Positions 33,713-43,028 of a stretch of 45,481 bases of DNA are shown piece by piece; positions within the stretch are counted from its first letter, which is position 1; each line of letters starts with the position of its first letter. Origin of the DNA: CAYUCJ01 sp049282265 (GTDB lineage: Bacteria; Desulfobacterota; DSM-4660; Desulfatiglandales; Desulfatiglandaceae); the NCBI GenBank assembly GCA_049282265.1, contig JBAPTR010000113.1:1-45481 (forward strand), in the 5' to 3' direction. The notes below the pieces were generated by a model. The model was not told where the DNA came from. It was given only the letters and a program-made list of their open reading frames with translations, and ran no database searches. Position numbers and translations under genes: made by a program.

Positions 33713-35181
33713 TGGAATTCGATACCATCATATGTTTTGAAGTGCATGCGGAACTCAGCACGAAAACAAAACTGTTCTGTAACTGTGCCGTCGATTACGA
33801 AGCCCCTCCCAACCACCAGATCTGTCCCGTGTGCACGGGACAGCCGGGCTCCCTCCCGGTATTGAACGAGAAGGCCCTTGAATACTGCATCCGTGCGGGA
33901 CTGGCGCTGAACTGCTCCATCAGCCCGCACGCCCGCTTTGCCCGCAAGAACTATTTCTACCCGGACCTGCCCAAGGGTTATCAGATCTCCCAGTACGAAG
34001 AACCCCTTTGTGAAGACGGCTACCTTGAGATTTCAGGTCTTGACAACCGGCCCTACCCCGTGGGCATCAAACGGATCCACCTCGAAGAAGACGCGGGCAA
34101 GCTGGTGCATGACTCCAAGTCCTTTGAATCCGCAGATCACAGTTTTGTAGATTACAACCGGGCGGGCATTCCCCTGATAGAAATCGTCTCCGATCACACG
34201 CGAAATCCGGTTAGATCACTCCAGGAGGCCAGGACCTACCTGGAAAAGATGAGGCAGACCCTCCGCTATATCGGTGTGAGCGACTGCATCATGGAAAAGG
34301 GACAGTTCAGGTGCGACGTCAATATTTCGCTTAGACCGAAAGAGAGCCTCCAATTCGGCAATCGTACGGAAATCAAAAACATGGCCTCTTTCAGGTTTGT
34401 CCTTGAGGCTCTTGAATACGAGATCGACAGGCAGAGCGAAATCCTGAAGTCGGGGGGAGAAATATCCCAGGAGACGCGTCTTTTCGATGAGGCCAAAAGG
34501 ATCACCCTGCCGATGCGCAGCAAGGAAGATGCCCCGGACTACAGGTACTTTCCTGATCCTGACCTGGTGGAACTGGAGATCAGCAGGTCAAGCGTGGGAC
34601 AGATACGGCAGGCAATGCCCGAACTACCGGATCAAAGAGTTGACAGGCTTATCGAGGTGTACGACATATCAAAAAATGACGCCGCTATCCTGACGAAGGA
34701 CCACCAGGTGGCGGAATACTTTGAGAGCTGCGTCCCCTATTGCCACTCGAGCAGGAAACTCTGCGCCTGGATAGCCAAGGATCTTTTCCGACTTCTCAAT
34801 GAAAAGGCCATCCCCATGGAACAGTGCCCGGTTAACCCGCCGGATTTCGGGCGGTTGGTGGACCTCATGGATTCAGGAGAGATAACGGAAGGTATCGGCC
34901 GGATGATCCTGGAAGAGATGTTTGAGACCGGGAAGAGCCCCGAGGCCATCATTGAGGAAAAGGATTTGAGGCCCATCCAGGAGGGCGGGATTCTCGAAGA
35001 CCTCATCGAAGACGTCATCGCCCAGAACCCGGACAGCGTTCAAAAAATCAGCCAGGGCAGCCCCGAACCGGTGAACTTTCTCATCGGCCAGGTCATGCGA
35101 AAGACCAAAGGCAAGGCCAATCCCAAGAAGGTCAAGGAGATCATTCAGGAAAAACTGCGTCCCGCCGCAAATACCCTATGA
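33712..35181 (+). CDS. gatB: Asp-tRNA(Asn)/Glu-tRNA(Gln) amidotransferase subunit B
   Basis: A 489-residue kinase/amidotransferase subunit. It activates the Asp- or Glu-tRNA carboxylate with ATP and adds ammonia from GatA. Recognisable segments are FEVHAELSTKTKLFCNC near residue 9, CPVCTGQPGSLPVLN near 42, KNYFYPDLPKGYQISQYEEPL near 77, and the tRNA-binding YqeY-like tail near 420-489. The family's usual GLEVHVQL start is CFEVHAEL here. The final 41 bases overlap waaA on the opposite strand. Confidence 0.96.
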   Translation: MEFDTIICFEVHAELSTKTKLFCNCAVDYEAPPNHQICPVCTGQPGSLPVLNEKALEYCIRAGLALNCSISPHARFARKNYFYPDLPKGYQISQYEEPLCEDGYLEISGLDNRPYPVGIKRIHLEEDAGKLVHDSKSFESADHSFVDYNRAGIPLIEIVSDHTRNPVRSLQEARTYLEKMRQTLRYIGVSDCIMEKGQFRCDVNISLRPKESLQFGNRTEIKNMASFRFVLEALEYEIDRQSEILKSGGEISQETRLFDEAKRITLPMRSKEDAPDYRYFPDPDLVELEISRSSVGQIRQAMPELPDQRVDRLIEVYDISKNDAAILTKDHQVAEYFESCVPYCHSSRKLCAWIAKDLFRLLNEKAIPMEQCPVNPPDFGRLVDLMDSGEITEGIGRMILEEMFETGKSPEAIIEEKDLRPIQEGGILEDLIEDVIAQNPDSVQKISQGSPEPVNFLIGQVMRKTKGKANPKKVKEIIQEKLRPAANTL

Positions 35182-36436
35182 TCTCCCTGCAGGCCGTGTT
35201 TGTCCCTCCCTTCCTCTCACGCACGTAGTCCCGGGCGCGTTGCGCCACCGCTTCCCTGGGCTTCGGCGCCCGGAGGTTCTTGACCAGGGCCTTGACCAGT
35301 TCTCGCCAGTCCCTGACCTGCTCCACCAGTCCCCATTGCAGGATCTCTTCCCCCACCCACAGAAAATGTTCCCAATAGGGTCCTATAGAGGGGACGACCC
35401 CCTGCCCGACGGCCTCGAGAAAGTTCTGTCCACCGCAGGGCTTGAGCGTCCCCCCCACAAATGCGGCCCGGGCAAGGCCGTAGGCCGCGGAAAGCTCGCC
35501 AAAGGTATCCCAAAGGACAACAGTGCCGCGTGCTACGGTCCCCCTGGCTTCAGACCGCAACATCCAGTTCAGGCCGGATCCTGACAGAATCTTTTTCCAG
35601 GACTTGATCCTGTGCATGTGGCGCGGGAAAACACCTGCCACCGTGTCCGGCAAGGATGCGGTCAGGGACTTCAAAACCTTCAACACAACGGCTTCTTCCT
35701 CTTTTCTCACCGAACCCAGCACCAGGAACGGCACGTCTTCCGGCACCATCCAGCGAAGGGGATTGGCCTGGGCGGACCCGTCAGGGTCAAATGCCATCCT
35801 GTCAAACTTGATGTTGTGCATCTGTCCCACGCGCTCGGGCCCGAAGAGAGTTCCGAAACGGTCTGCATCCGCCGCGGACACGGCAAAGATTTTCTCCGGC
35901 CGCACCTCGCGCCAGAAGCGTTTCAAAAACCTGTAAGACTTGAGGCTCTTCGGGGAAAGCCGGCCGTTCAGGATGAGCACGGGGAGCGACATTTTCCTCG
36001 CGACAGCCAGGAGACCCGGCCAGATCTCCGTTTCGAGAAGGACCACGAGGCGGGGTTTCCATGCCCCCACTGCACGGTGCATCAGGGAGGGCCTGTCAAA
36101 GGGGAAGCAGGCGATCTCCACGGCGTCCCGGTGGGACGGCGCCATCTTTGCCAGACCCTTTTTCAGGATGGCCAGACCTTGGGAAGTGGCTGATGTCACA
36201 AGAACTTTCGGAGTACACGAAGGGTCGAATCCTGAGATGATCTCCAGGGCCAGGTAGGCCTCACCCCCCGATGAGGCCTGCATCCACACATCCACCGGTC
36301 CTTCTGGGCCCTCCTTGACAAGGCGCTCTCGCCAGCCCTCGCGAAGCCGGGGAAACGCATACAGACCCGGGGCGACAGTGGCCCAGGCCAGGCCATAGAG
36401 GCCCAGCAGAAAACGCGTTTTGGTTTCAAGCTGCAT
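35141..36436 (-). CDS. waaA: 3-deoxy-D-manno-octulosonic acid transferase (KDO transferase)
   Basis: A 431-residue glycosyltransferase that adds KDO from CMP-KDO to lipid A precursor at the inner membrane. An N-terminal anchor helix (about residues 6-24) precedes the family's catalytic QASSGGEAYLA near 53, which differs from the usual HAVSVGE but keeps the Glu. Further segments are the LLETEIWPGLL region near 131, LNGRLSPKS near 153, and GSVRKEEE near 241. GGTLKPCGGQNFLEAVG near 326 closes the nucleotide site. The ATG at 36436 is preferred to an upstream GTG at 36472. It overlaps gatB convergently. Confidence 0.92.
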   Translation of the reverse strand: MQLETKTRFLLGLYGLAWATVAPGLYAFPRLREGWRERLVKEGPEGPVDVWMQASSGGEAYLALEIISGFDPSCTPKVLVTSATSQGLAILKKGLAKMAPSHRDAVEIACFPFDRPSLMHRAVGAWKPRLVVLLETEIWPGLLAVARKMSLPVLILNGRLSPKSLKSYRFLKRFWREVRPEKIFAVSAADADRFGTLFGPERVGQMHNIKFDRMAFDPDGSAQANPLRWMVPEDVPFLVLGSVRKEEEAVVLKVLKSLTASLPDTVAGVFPRHMHRIKSWKKILSGSGLNWMLRSEARGTVARGTVVLWDTFGELSAAYGLARAAFVGGTLKPCGGQNFLEAVGQGVVPSIGPYWEHFLWVGEEILQWGLVEQVRDWRELVKALVKNLRAPKPREAVAQRARDYVRERKGGTNTACREIIGYLRRDAVFPE

Positions 36437-36566
36437 TGCTTTTCTTGTCCATGGTTTCCTTGATGAGGCCACACCGAGCAGGCTGACCCGTTCAACGAAC
36501 TATAGGCAAGCCGTGCCGGAAGGTCAAGAATCAATCCCATACTGCTTTCACCACTACTTTTTTCTT

Positions 36567-36651
36567 AGCCGCAGACTCACGCAGTCGAACGCGGACAACT
36601 GCAAAAGCCTTTTGTCCGGACGACTAGTCCGGACAAGAACTGTCATCGCGG
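36567..36651. repeat. GCCGCAGACTCACGC / TTTTGTCCGGA dispersed repeat, copy 1
   Basis: Shares blocks with 40986-41100: GCCGCAGACTCACGC, then AACGCGGAC, then GCAAAAxCCTTTTGTCCGGA and a TCATCGC end. It contains the perfect hairpin 36612-36621 with 36627-36636 (10 bp, loop GACTA). It sits in the 347-base gap between waaA and the cation-efflux gene. The rest of this gap is featureless apart from a moderately AT-rich segment near 36660-36720. Confidence 0.65.
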
Positions 36652-36783
36652 GAAGCAATAGACCCTCATTATTCCATTGTTAAAAGCCTCAAATTAGATT
36701 AAAAATAATGGAGGTCCCCATTGCAAACCTCGGGGCACCTTGCGTTGAATTGTGTCTTAAAGCAAACGACAGGCTGAAAAACC

Positions 36784-37716
36784 ATGCACCCTTCCTCCTA
36801 TAACTCGATGGCAGACAACCGTTACGGAAAGGGCGTCAGGATTACCCTTCTGGGCTCCGGGGTCAATCTGTTTCTTGTTTTTATCAAGTTCACGGCCGGC
36901 CTTGTGGGGAACAGCCAGGCCCTGATGGCCGATGCCATCCACTCCCTGTCGGACCTGTTCACCGACGCCTTCGTCCTTTTCGGTCTGCACTTTGGGCGGA
37001 AGGCCCCAGATGAAACACACCACTTCGGTCATGCACGCCTCGAAACCCTGGTTTCCTCCATCATAGGCATAATCCTTTTGGGGGTAGGAGGTTACATGGG
37101 ATTTAAGGCTGGATGGAGTATCTACTTTCACAACGCATACCACCCCAGCTGGCTGGCCTTTTCAGTGGCCGTCGTCTCCATCATTTTTAAGGAGGCCCTC
37201 TACCACTACACCATTGCCATTGGACGGCGAATCAAGAGTGCCTCCGTCGTTGCCAACGCCTGGCACCACCGGTCGGACGCCCTGTCATCCGTGGCCGTGG
37301 CCCTGGGAATAGCCGGAGCCAAGATCCGTCCGGGATGGTACATCCTTGATGCATTTGCCGCCCTGGTGGTCTCTCTGTTGATCATCGGGGCCGGCTCCGA
37401 GATATTGTGGAAGGCCCTGAGAGAATTGACCGACACGGCTCCAATGCCTGACGTCCAGAAGAGAATAAGGGACTGCGCCGCGGACGTCGAAGGCGTGCTC
37501 GATGTCCACGACCTGCGGGCCCGCTCATCCGGCGGCCTTTTCCTGATGGAACTCCACGTGGTGGTGGACGGTGGCCTGACTGTGACACAGGGACACCGGA
37601 TAGCCAAAGAAGTGGAGGCCTGTCTCGTCCAAGAATTGGGGAATGTGGGAGAAGTAATTGTTCATGTTGATCCGGCCTTGTTGGAAGGGGGCAAAGAGAG
37701 GGAAATCTTGGGATGA
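36784..37716 (+). CDS. Cation diffusion facilitator transporter
   Basis: A 310-residue CDF-family inner-membrane transporter that exchanges divalent metal (Zn, Fe, Mn or Cd) for protons. Six membrane segments are expected. The metal-site motifs ADAIHSLSD (residues 49-57) and WHHRSDALSS (about 158-167) lie in TM2 and TM5. The C-terminal cytoplasmic ferredoxin-like domain runs over about residues 220-300. The HxxxD-DxxxD type does not fix the metal. The start is 36784, with an alternative ATG eight codons on. The stop overlaps the next gene (ATGA), so they are coupled. Confidence 0.9.
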   Translation: MHPSSYNSMADNRYGKGVRITLLGSGVNLFLVFIKFTAGLVGNSQALMADAIHSLSDLFTDAFVLFGLHFGRKAPDETHHFGHARLETLVSSIIGIILLGVGGYMGFKAGWSIYFHNAYHPSWLAFSVAVVSIIFKEALYHYTIAIGRRIKSASVVANAWHHRSDALSSVAVALGIAGAKIRPGWYILDAFAALVVSLLIIGAGSEILWKALRELTDTAPMPDVQKRIRDCAADVEGVLDVHDLRARSSGGLFLMELHVVVDGGLTVTQGHRIAKEVEACLVQELGNVGEVIVHVDPALLEGGKEREILG

Positions 37717-39587
37717 AAACCTTATCGGGAGAGGGGTGGAAAAATACGGTGGTGAGTACCCGGGAAGTTCTCTCAAAGATCAGGCCCGGCATGAGCATTT
37801 TCCTGAGTACGGGGGTGGCTGAACCCAGGACACTGGTCCAGGACCTGATGGCTTCGGAAAAAGGCAACATCCAGGATCTTGAATTGGTTCAGCTCGTCAG
37901 CCTGGGCCAGGTAGTCTCATCTCAAGAACGCTATACCCCGCGCTTTCGTCTAAAGACCTTTTTTGCCGGGTGGATAGCCAGTGAGGCCATAACTGAAGGC
38001 CGTGTAGACCTGATTCCCAGCAGGTTTTCAAAAATCCCCCGGCTCATCGAATCCGGGACCATCCGGATCGATGCGGCTTTTGTCCAGATCACCCCCCCGG
38101 ACAGCGCGGGATATTCGAGCCTGGGGATGGCCATCGATGTGGCCCGCCAGGCCATGGAACAGGCGACCCTCGTGGTGGGAGAAATCAACAAGGACGCACC
38201 CCGCACCCTGGGGGACACCTTCGTTCACATAAACGATTTCGATTACCTTGTTGAGGCAAAAGAGCCGCCCATCTATTTCCCCCGGTGGCCGGTGGACGAG
38301 GTCTTTGAAAAACTCGGCGCCAACGTGGCGCCCCTGATCCGGGACGGATGCTGTATCTCCTTCTCCATCGGTCCCCTTTTTGAGTCCCTGGCCCATCACC
38401 TGGTCCACAAGCATCACCTGGGAATTCACTCCCAGTTTTTTACCGATGCCCTGATGGACCTGGTCAAGAGCGGTGCCGTGACCAACCGGAAGAAGGGAAT
38501 CTTCAAGGGAAAATGCCTGGCAGCCTATGCCCTCGGGAGCCCCGAACTCATGCGCTGGCTGCACCGCAACCCCCTGGTGGAGTTCCAGGGGATCGACGTG
38601 GTAGCTGATCCCAAGCGAATCGGAAGCAACGACCATTTCACCCTGATCCTGCCCGCCCGCAAGATCGATCTCACTGGAGGCATCGCCCTTCATACCGGCA
38701 GAGGGAATGTGACGGCAGGGCCCGGTGAGGCCCAGGAATTCCTTACGGGGGCATCTTTTTCCGCAGGCGGGCGAACGTTGGTAGCCCTGCCGAGCAGGAA
38801 TTTGAAGGCTGAATCCAACATTTTGCTCTCCGTGGAAGATCTTCCCAATCAACTCTCCGCCAGGGAATCCCTTGACCTGGCCGTGACGGAATACGGTGTG
38901 GCCTCCCTCACCGGAAAGACCATCCGGGAGCGAGCGCTCGCCCTGATCGACATCGCCCATCCCGATGACCGTGAGAATCTGGTCAGGATCGCAAAAGAAA
39001 ACCATCTCCTGTTTCCCGAGCAGATCTACCTGGCGGAATCAGGGCACTTCTATCCTGAAGAACTCACTTTTACTCAAACCTTCAAGGGAAGTCAGACCGT
39101 CCGCTTCCGACCCATCAGGCCTTCCGACGTGGACGAGATGCGACGCCTTTTTTATCGATTCTCCGATGAAGGCGTCTATTACCGCTATTTCTCACCCATC
39201 AAGACCATGCCCCATGCAAAGATGCAGGAATACGTGAACGTGGATTACCGCAACACCATGTGCATCATCGGGCTGGTCGGGGAACCCGGCGAGGGACGCA
39301 TTATTGCGGAAGCAAGGTATGTGCGCATTCCGGGCAGTTTTTTTGCCGACATGGCCTATGTGGTTGACGAGGACTATCAGGGCCGGGGAATCGCAACATT
39401 TCTCTTCATGACATTGATCAAGATTGCAAAAAGCCGCGACATCGGCGGACTGCAGGCGGACGTACTCGCCACCAACAAATCCATGCTCAAGGTATTTGAA
39501 AAGGCCCCTTACCCCGTAAAGGCCGTGCTGGACAGCGGCATTTATCAGTTGAAAATCCCGCTCTCCGAAAAAATCGCCCCCGAGTAG
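37713..39587 (+). CDS. CoA-transferase/acetyl-CoA hydrolase fused to GNAT acetyltransferase
   Basis: A 624-residue protein. Residues about 10-440 have the fold of the 4-hydroxybutyrate/acetyl-CoA hydrolase-transferase family (ITPPDSAGYSSLGMAID near 126, IALHTGRGNVTAGPGEAQEFLTGASFSAGG near 335). Residues about 465-610 form a GNAT domain with the acetyl-CoA motif QGRGIATFL. In the catalytic position, where family members have Glu in a GIHTEM-like segment, this protein has Gln241 (GIHSQF), so normal CoA transfer may be lost. The GNAT part could acetylate a protein under control of the CoA-binding domain. It starts in the stop of the cation-efflux gene. Confidence 0.82.
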   Translation: MKTLSGEGWKNTVVSTREVLSKIRPGMSIFLSTGVAEPRTLVQDLMASEKGNIQDLELVQLVSLGQVVSSQERYTPRFRLKTFFAGWIASEAITEGRVDLIPSRFSKIPRLIESGTIRIDAAFVQITPPDSAGYSSLGMAIDVARQAMEQATLVVGEINKDAPRTLGDTFVHINDFDYLVEAKEPPIYFPRWPVDEVFEKLGANVAPLIRDGCCISFSIGPLFESLAHHLVHKHHLGIHSQFFTDALMDLVKSGAVTNRKKGIFKGKCLAAYALGSPELMRWLHRNPLVEFQGIDVVADPKRIGSNDHFTLILPARKIDLTGGIALHTGRGNVTAGPGEAQEFLTGASFSAGGRTLVALPSRNLKAESNILLSVEDLPNQLSARESLDLAVTEYGVASLTGKTIRERALALIDIAHPDDRENLVRIAKENHLLFPEQIYLAESGHFYPEELTFTQTFKGSQTVRFRPIRPSDVDEMRRLFYRFSDEGVYYRYFSPIKTMPHAKMQEYVNVDYRNTMCIIGLVGEPGEGRIIAEARYVRIPGSFFADMAYVVDEDYQGRGIATFLFMTLIKIAKSRDIGGLQADVLATNKSMLKVFEKAPYPVKAVLDSGIYQLKIPLSEKIAPE

Positions 39588-39598
39588 GTTCAAAACCC

Positions 39599-40375
39599 AT
39601 GTGTCTATTGCTCATAGCGCAGGATCAGCATCCCGTGTACAGGTTGGTCCTGGCCGCCAACCGGGACGAATATTATGATCGGTCCACAAAAGTGGCCGCG
39701 TTCTGGGAAGATGCCCCCCAACTCCTTGCAGGGCGGGATCTTAAGGCAGGCGGGACCTGGCTGGGTATCACCCTTTCCGGAAAACTGGCGGCCCTCACCA
39801 ATTACCGCAACCCGGCAGACGCTAAGGCTCATGCGCCCTCTCGCGGCAATCTGGTTTGTGAATTCCTGAAAGGAACCGAACCGGCCAGGAGCTATCTTGG
39901 AAACCTCTCCGGGAAACCAGATCGTTACAATGGCTTCAACCTCATCGCCGGATCCGTTGACGAACTCTTCTGGTATTCCAACAGGGGCGGAAAGATAAGC
40001 CGTCTCTCAAAGGGCCTCTACGGGTTGAGCAACCACCTCCTGGACACACCCTGGCCCAAGGTCGAAAAGGCCAAGGACGGTCTGAAGCGTTTGCTCTCAT
40101 CCGGGGACGAACTGAAGCCTGAAGACCTTCTTACACTGCTCCAAGACCGGAGACGACCACCAGACAAGGATCTCCCTCAAACGGGAGTAGAAATAGCATG
40201 GGAAAGGATTCTGGCTCCCATCTTCATTTCCAGCTCTACCTACGGGACCCGTTCTTCAACCGTCATTCTGGTGGACAGAAAAGATAGGGTACTGTTCACG
40301 GAAAGGACCTTCCATTCCGGCGGGGATGATTTCAGGGATATACGCTACCGGTTTCGGCTTTATCCCTCTTCGTGA
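39599..40375 (+). CDS. NRDE/TANGO2 family protein
   Basis: A 258-residue protein of the NRDE (TANGO2) family. The ANRDEYYDR motif is at residues 20-28, Cys2 follows the initiator Met as in N-terminal nucleophile-type members, and GGTWLGI and NGFNLI are near 51 and 114. The family has been linked to heme handling and lipid metabolism in eukaryotes, while the bacterial role is uncertain. It lies 11 bases after the CoA-transferase/GNAT gene and is likely co-transcribed. There is no strong ribosome site at the ATG. Confidence 0.85.
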   Translation: MCLLLIAQDQHPVYRLVLAANRDEYYDRSTKVAAFWEDAPQLLAGRDLKAGGTWLGITLSGKLAALTNYRNPADAKAHAPSRGNLVCEFLKGTEPARSYLGNLSGKPDRYNGFNLIAGSVDELFWYSNRGGKISRLSKGLYGLSNHLLDTPWPKVEKAKDGLKRLLSSGDELKPEDLLTLLQDRRRPPDKDLPQTGVEIAWERILAPIFISSSTYGTRSSTVILVDRKDRVLFTERTFHSGGDDFRDIRYRFRLYPSS

Positions 40376-40386
40376 CTTAAGCAGCA

Positions 40387-40848
40387 TCAATCTTCGAAGC
40401 ATACCTCGATAGTGAACCCCCCTTTGTCCGTGGAAAAGGGAATGGCTATGATGGGACGGTTGGTCATATGGGTCAGCTGGTGATTCTTTCCCATGACCAC
40501 GGTGGGGATAGCCGCCTTCAGGGATTTGCCTATCTCTTCCAGTTTCTTCCTGGCGTGGCCGGAGATCATGTTGGAGATTTCACCGACGGCATCCACGATC
40601 TCGTCGTTCAGGGTTTTCATCTCTTCTCCGAACATCTTCGAGAAAACATCCAATATGCATGCCTCTGTAAAAGTAACCGAAACGGTCCCTCTCGCCTCTC
40701 CGGTTAATCCGATTATTCCGGTCACATCCCCTTTGGCAACGCGATCATGTTTGACATAAGGCTTACCGGGTGTTACCGCCGTTGAAGATACCGTATTGAG
40801 CACATGAATGGCACCTTCAACGAACGGGTTAATGATTTTTGCGTCCAT
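40387..40848 (-). CDS. cheX: CheX-type chemotaxis phosphatase domain protein
   Basis: A 153-residue CheX/CheC-family protein. In chemotaxis CheX removes phosphate from CheY. The active-site pair is visible in DAVGEISNMISGHARKKL (Glu and Asn three apart, near residues 90-93). No chemotaxis genes lie nearby, so it is an orphan and may act on another response regulator. GGAGG lies five bases before the ATG. It converges with the NRDE gene, 11 bases apart. Confidence 0.85.
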   Translation of the reverse strand: MDAKIINPFVEGAIHVLNTVSSTAVTPGKPYVKHDRVAKGDVTGIIGLTGEARGTVSVTFTEACILDVFSKMFGEEMKTLNDEIVDAVGEISNMISGHARKKLEEIGKSLKAAIPTVVMGKNHQLTHMTNRPIIAIPFSTDKGGFTIEVCFED

Positions 40849-40985
40849 AAAGCCTCCGCAGGATGAGCATATCTTTTTCGCATGCTATGTCATAAAGATC
40901 TCTAAATCGGATATACTTTTTGCAACAGTCGTGCCAGTTGAACTCTGTCAAATCCTTATGACTCCGTGCAAATGCTTCCTGTTCG

Positions 40986-41100
40986 GCCGCAGACTCACGC
41001 GGACAAACGCGGACCCGGCTTCGCTTATGGCTTCGCCGCGACAACCACATGCAAAATCCTTTTGTCCGGATGACCTGTCCTGACAAAATTGGTCATCGCT
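40986..41100. repeat. GCCGCAGACTCACGC / TTTTGTCCGGA dispersed repeat, copy 2
   Basis: Matches 36567-36651 in the same order, with about 30 extra bases in the middle. GCAAAATCCTTTTGTCCGGA starts at 41051. A related hairpin GCAGA-TCAACG-TCTGC occurs at about 41198-41213. The 520-base gap (40849-41368) between cheX and the biotin genes contains this repeat and no convincing gene. Confidence 0.6.
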
Positions 41101-41368
41101 TCGCGAGAAAATCCTTTCCCTTGCCCGGAGGGCAATGGTTGTTGATCGACGGCCAGGCCTGCCTAGTAGGTCCGGAAGATCATACGGGGTCGGCCGCAGA
41201 TCAACGTCTGCGTGATGCTGCGACCAATGCTTCCCTGGGAATTCCTAAAAGACGGCAAAAGTCTATAATTCAAGAAAAAACGATTCAAGACAATTTTTTG
41301 ACGCCTGACGGATAATGCTTTGATTAGTAAAGTACTGGATCAAGAAGGACGGGGCGTCCGAATAAGCC

Positions 41369-42172
41369 TTAAGGCCAACCGAACGCTGTGAGACTATCGA
41401 GAATATAAAAAACTGTGAGGAGCACCATAACGGTGATCGCCGCGTAATCGGCCCTTGCCATCTGCATCTCGTTCATGTTGGTCCTGGGCCCGCTTCTGAA
41501 GCCCCTGGCCTCCATGGCAACGATCAGATCGTCGGCTCTACGAACGAAAGACAAGACCAGAGGAACCAGCAAACCTGCCGCTGCCCTGGTTCTCCCGACA
41601 GGTCCTCCGGATCTGAAGTCGGCACACCGGGCTTTCTGGGCATCTTTGATTCGTTCCAGTTCTTCAAGAAATGTGGGCACGAACCGCAGCGCTATGGAGA
41701 CCATCAGGGCCAGGTCATGGGAGGGAACACCAATTTTCTTCAAGGGCCGCAGGAGTTTCTCCAACCCACTCACGAGTCCTGAAGGGAAGGTCGTCGCGGT
41801 GAGGATGGAGGATCCCCATATGAGGAGGGAAAACTGCCACACCACGGTTAGGCCTCTGTATAAACCTTCAAGGGTAAGGGAAAACGGGCCCCAGGAAACG
41901 GAAGCAATGTGCACACCCTCTCCAAAAAACAGGTGAAGGAAAAGGAAAATCAAGAGAAAAAAACGGACGGGTCTGAGGGAAATGATGAGATGTCGGAAAG
42001 GCAGACCCGATGCACCGACTGCAAACAGGATCAGAAGGGTGATCAGCATCAGTGAAGGGATTTCTCCCCAAAGGATGAGGACACTCATCACGATAGTTGA
42101 AACAATCTTGACCCGCGGGTCCAACCGGTGAATAACGGAATCACCTGGAAAATACTGTCCTAAATGTACCAT
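41369..42172 (-). CDS. bioN: ECF transporter T component, biotin system
   Basis: A 267-residue energy-coupling-factor transmembrane subunit (EcfT/CbiQ family). It has five to six hydrophobic segments, mostly between residues 25 and 125 and 235 and 260. The coupling helices contain the EcfT signature Ala-Arg-Gly variants (KDAQKARCADF near 184, AMEARGFRS near 226). It joins the two motor proteins to the substrate-binding BioY. It starts six bases after bioM. The operon partners make biotin the probable substrate. Confidence 0.9.
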   Translation of the reverse strand: MVHLGQYFPGDSVIHRLDPRVKIVSTIVMSVLILWGEIPSLMLITLLILFAVGASGLPFRHLIISLRPVRFFLLIFLFLHLFFGEGVHIASVSWGPFSLTLEGLYRGLTVVWQFSLLIWGSSILTATTFPSGLVSGLEKLLRPLKKIGVPSHDLALMVSIALRFVPTFLEELERIKDAQKARCADFRSGGPVGRTRAAAGLLVPLVLSFVRRADDLIVAMEARGFRSGPRTNMNEMQMARADYAAITVMVLLTVFYILDSLTAFGWP

Positions 42173-42178
42173 TCAGAT

Positions 42179-43018
42179 TCACGCTTCCGATGCCTTTCCC
42201 TCAATCAGTGAGAAGATCTGGGCACAGGCATCGTCCAAAGTCAGTGATTCCGCAATGATGTCCAGACCCATTCCCTTCAGTCGACACAGCAGTTCCGTCA
42301 CTCTCGGCGCGCCCAGACCCAGTTCTTTCAGCCAAGCAATCCTCGTCAAAACCTCCGCCGGCTTTCCTCTCTGGATGATCTTGCCGCCGTTCATGACAAA
42401 GATTTCATCTGCATCAACGATTTCCTCCATGTGGTGCGTCACATGGATAATGGCAATGCCCTCCTGATGGAGCTTCTTCAATACCCGGAATACGATCATT
42501 CTCGCAGAGGGATCCAGATAGGCGGTCGGCTCGTCAAGGGCGATGTACTTGGGATGCATGGCCAGGACGCCGGCAATGGCCACGAGCTGTTTTTCGCCGC
42601 TCGAAAGGGTGTGAGGTGGACGTTTTGCATATTTTTTCATGCCCACGAGGTCCAAGGCCGTGTCGACCCGCTCTCTTATTTCCAAGGGAGGCAATCCGAG
42701 ATTGCCGGGCCCGAAGGAGACGTCCTCCTCCACGGTGGTTCCCACGATCTGGGTGTCCGGATTCTGGAAGACCATTCCCACCATCCGCCTGATCTCTCGG
42801 AGCGACCCGGTATCCCTCGTACGCATACCGTCCACCAGCAGTTCCCCCTTGTCAGGGAGGAGCAATCCATCCAGATGCCGCAGCAGGCTGCTCTTCCCGC
42901 ACCCGTTTGGCCCGATGATCGCCACGTAAGTCCCTTCCAGGATCTCCAGACTAATGTCCTTTAGGACCGGATCACCGCTCTTTTCATATTTGAAAATCAA
43001 ACCCCTGGCTTCAATCAT
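42179..43018 (-). CDS. bioM: ECF transporter ATPase, biotin system
   Basis: A 279-residue ABC ATPase of the EcfA type. Walker A GPNGCGKSS is near residue 37, the Q-loop VFQNPDTQIVG near 84, signature LSSGEKQ near 138, Walker B KYIALDEPT near 157 and the H-loop VTHH near 193. The ATG at 43018 with GGCGGAAAG upstream is preferred over 43048, which would overlap bioY. A single ATPase gene is present, so the two motor positions are filled by a homodimer. Confidence 0.93.
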   Translation of the reverse strand: MIEARGLIFKYEKSGDPVLKDISLEILEGTYVAIIGPNGCGKSSLLRHLDGLLLPDKGELLVDGMRTRDTGSLREIRRMVGMVFQNPDTQIVGTTVEEDVSFGPGNLGLPPLEIRERVDTALDLVGMKKYAKRPPHTLSSGEKQLVAIAGVLAMHPKYIALDEPTAYLDPSARMIVFRVLKKLHQEGIAIIHVTHHMEEIVDADEIFVMNGGKIIQRGKPAEVLTRIAWLKELGLGAPRVTELLCRLKGMGLDIIAESLTLDDACAQIFSLIEGKASEA

Positions 43019-43028
43019 CTTTCCGCCC

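Noticed and set aside
40829..41086. 85-codon ORF upstream of cheX
   Set aside because: Its first half is the dispersed repeat and its end overlaps the cheX start; no ribosome site. It could be a leader peptide but nothing supports it.
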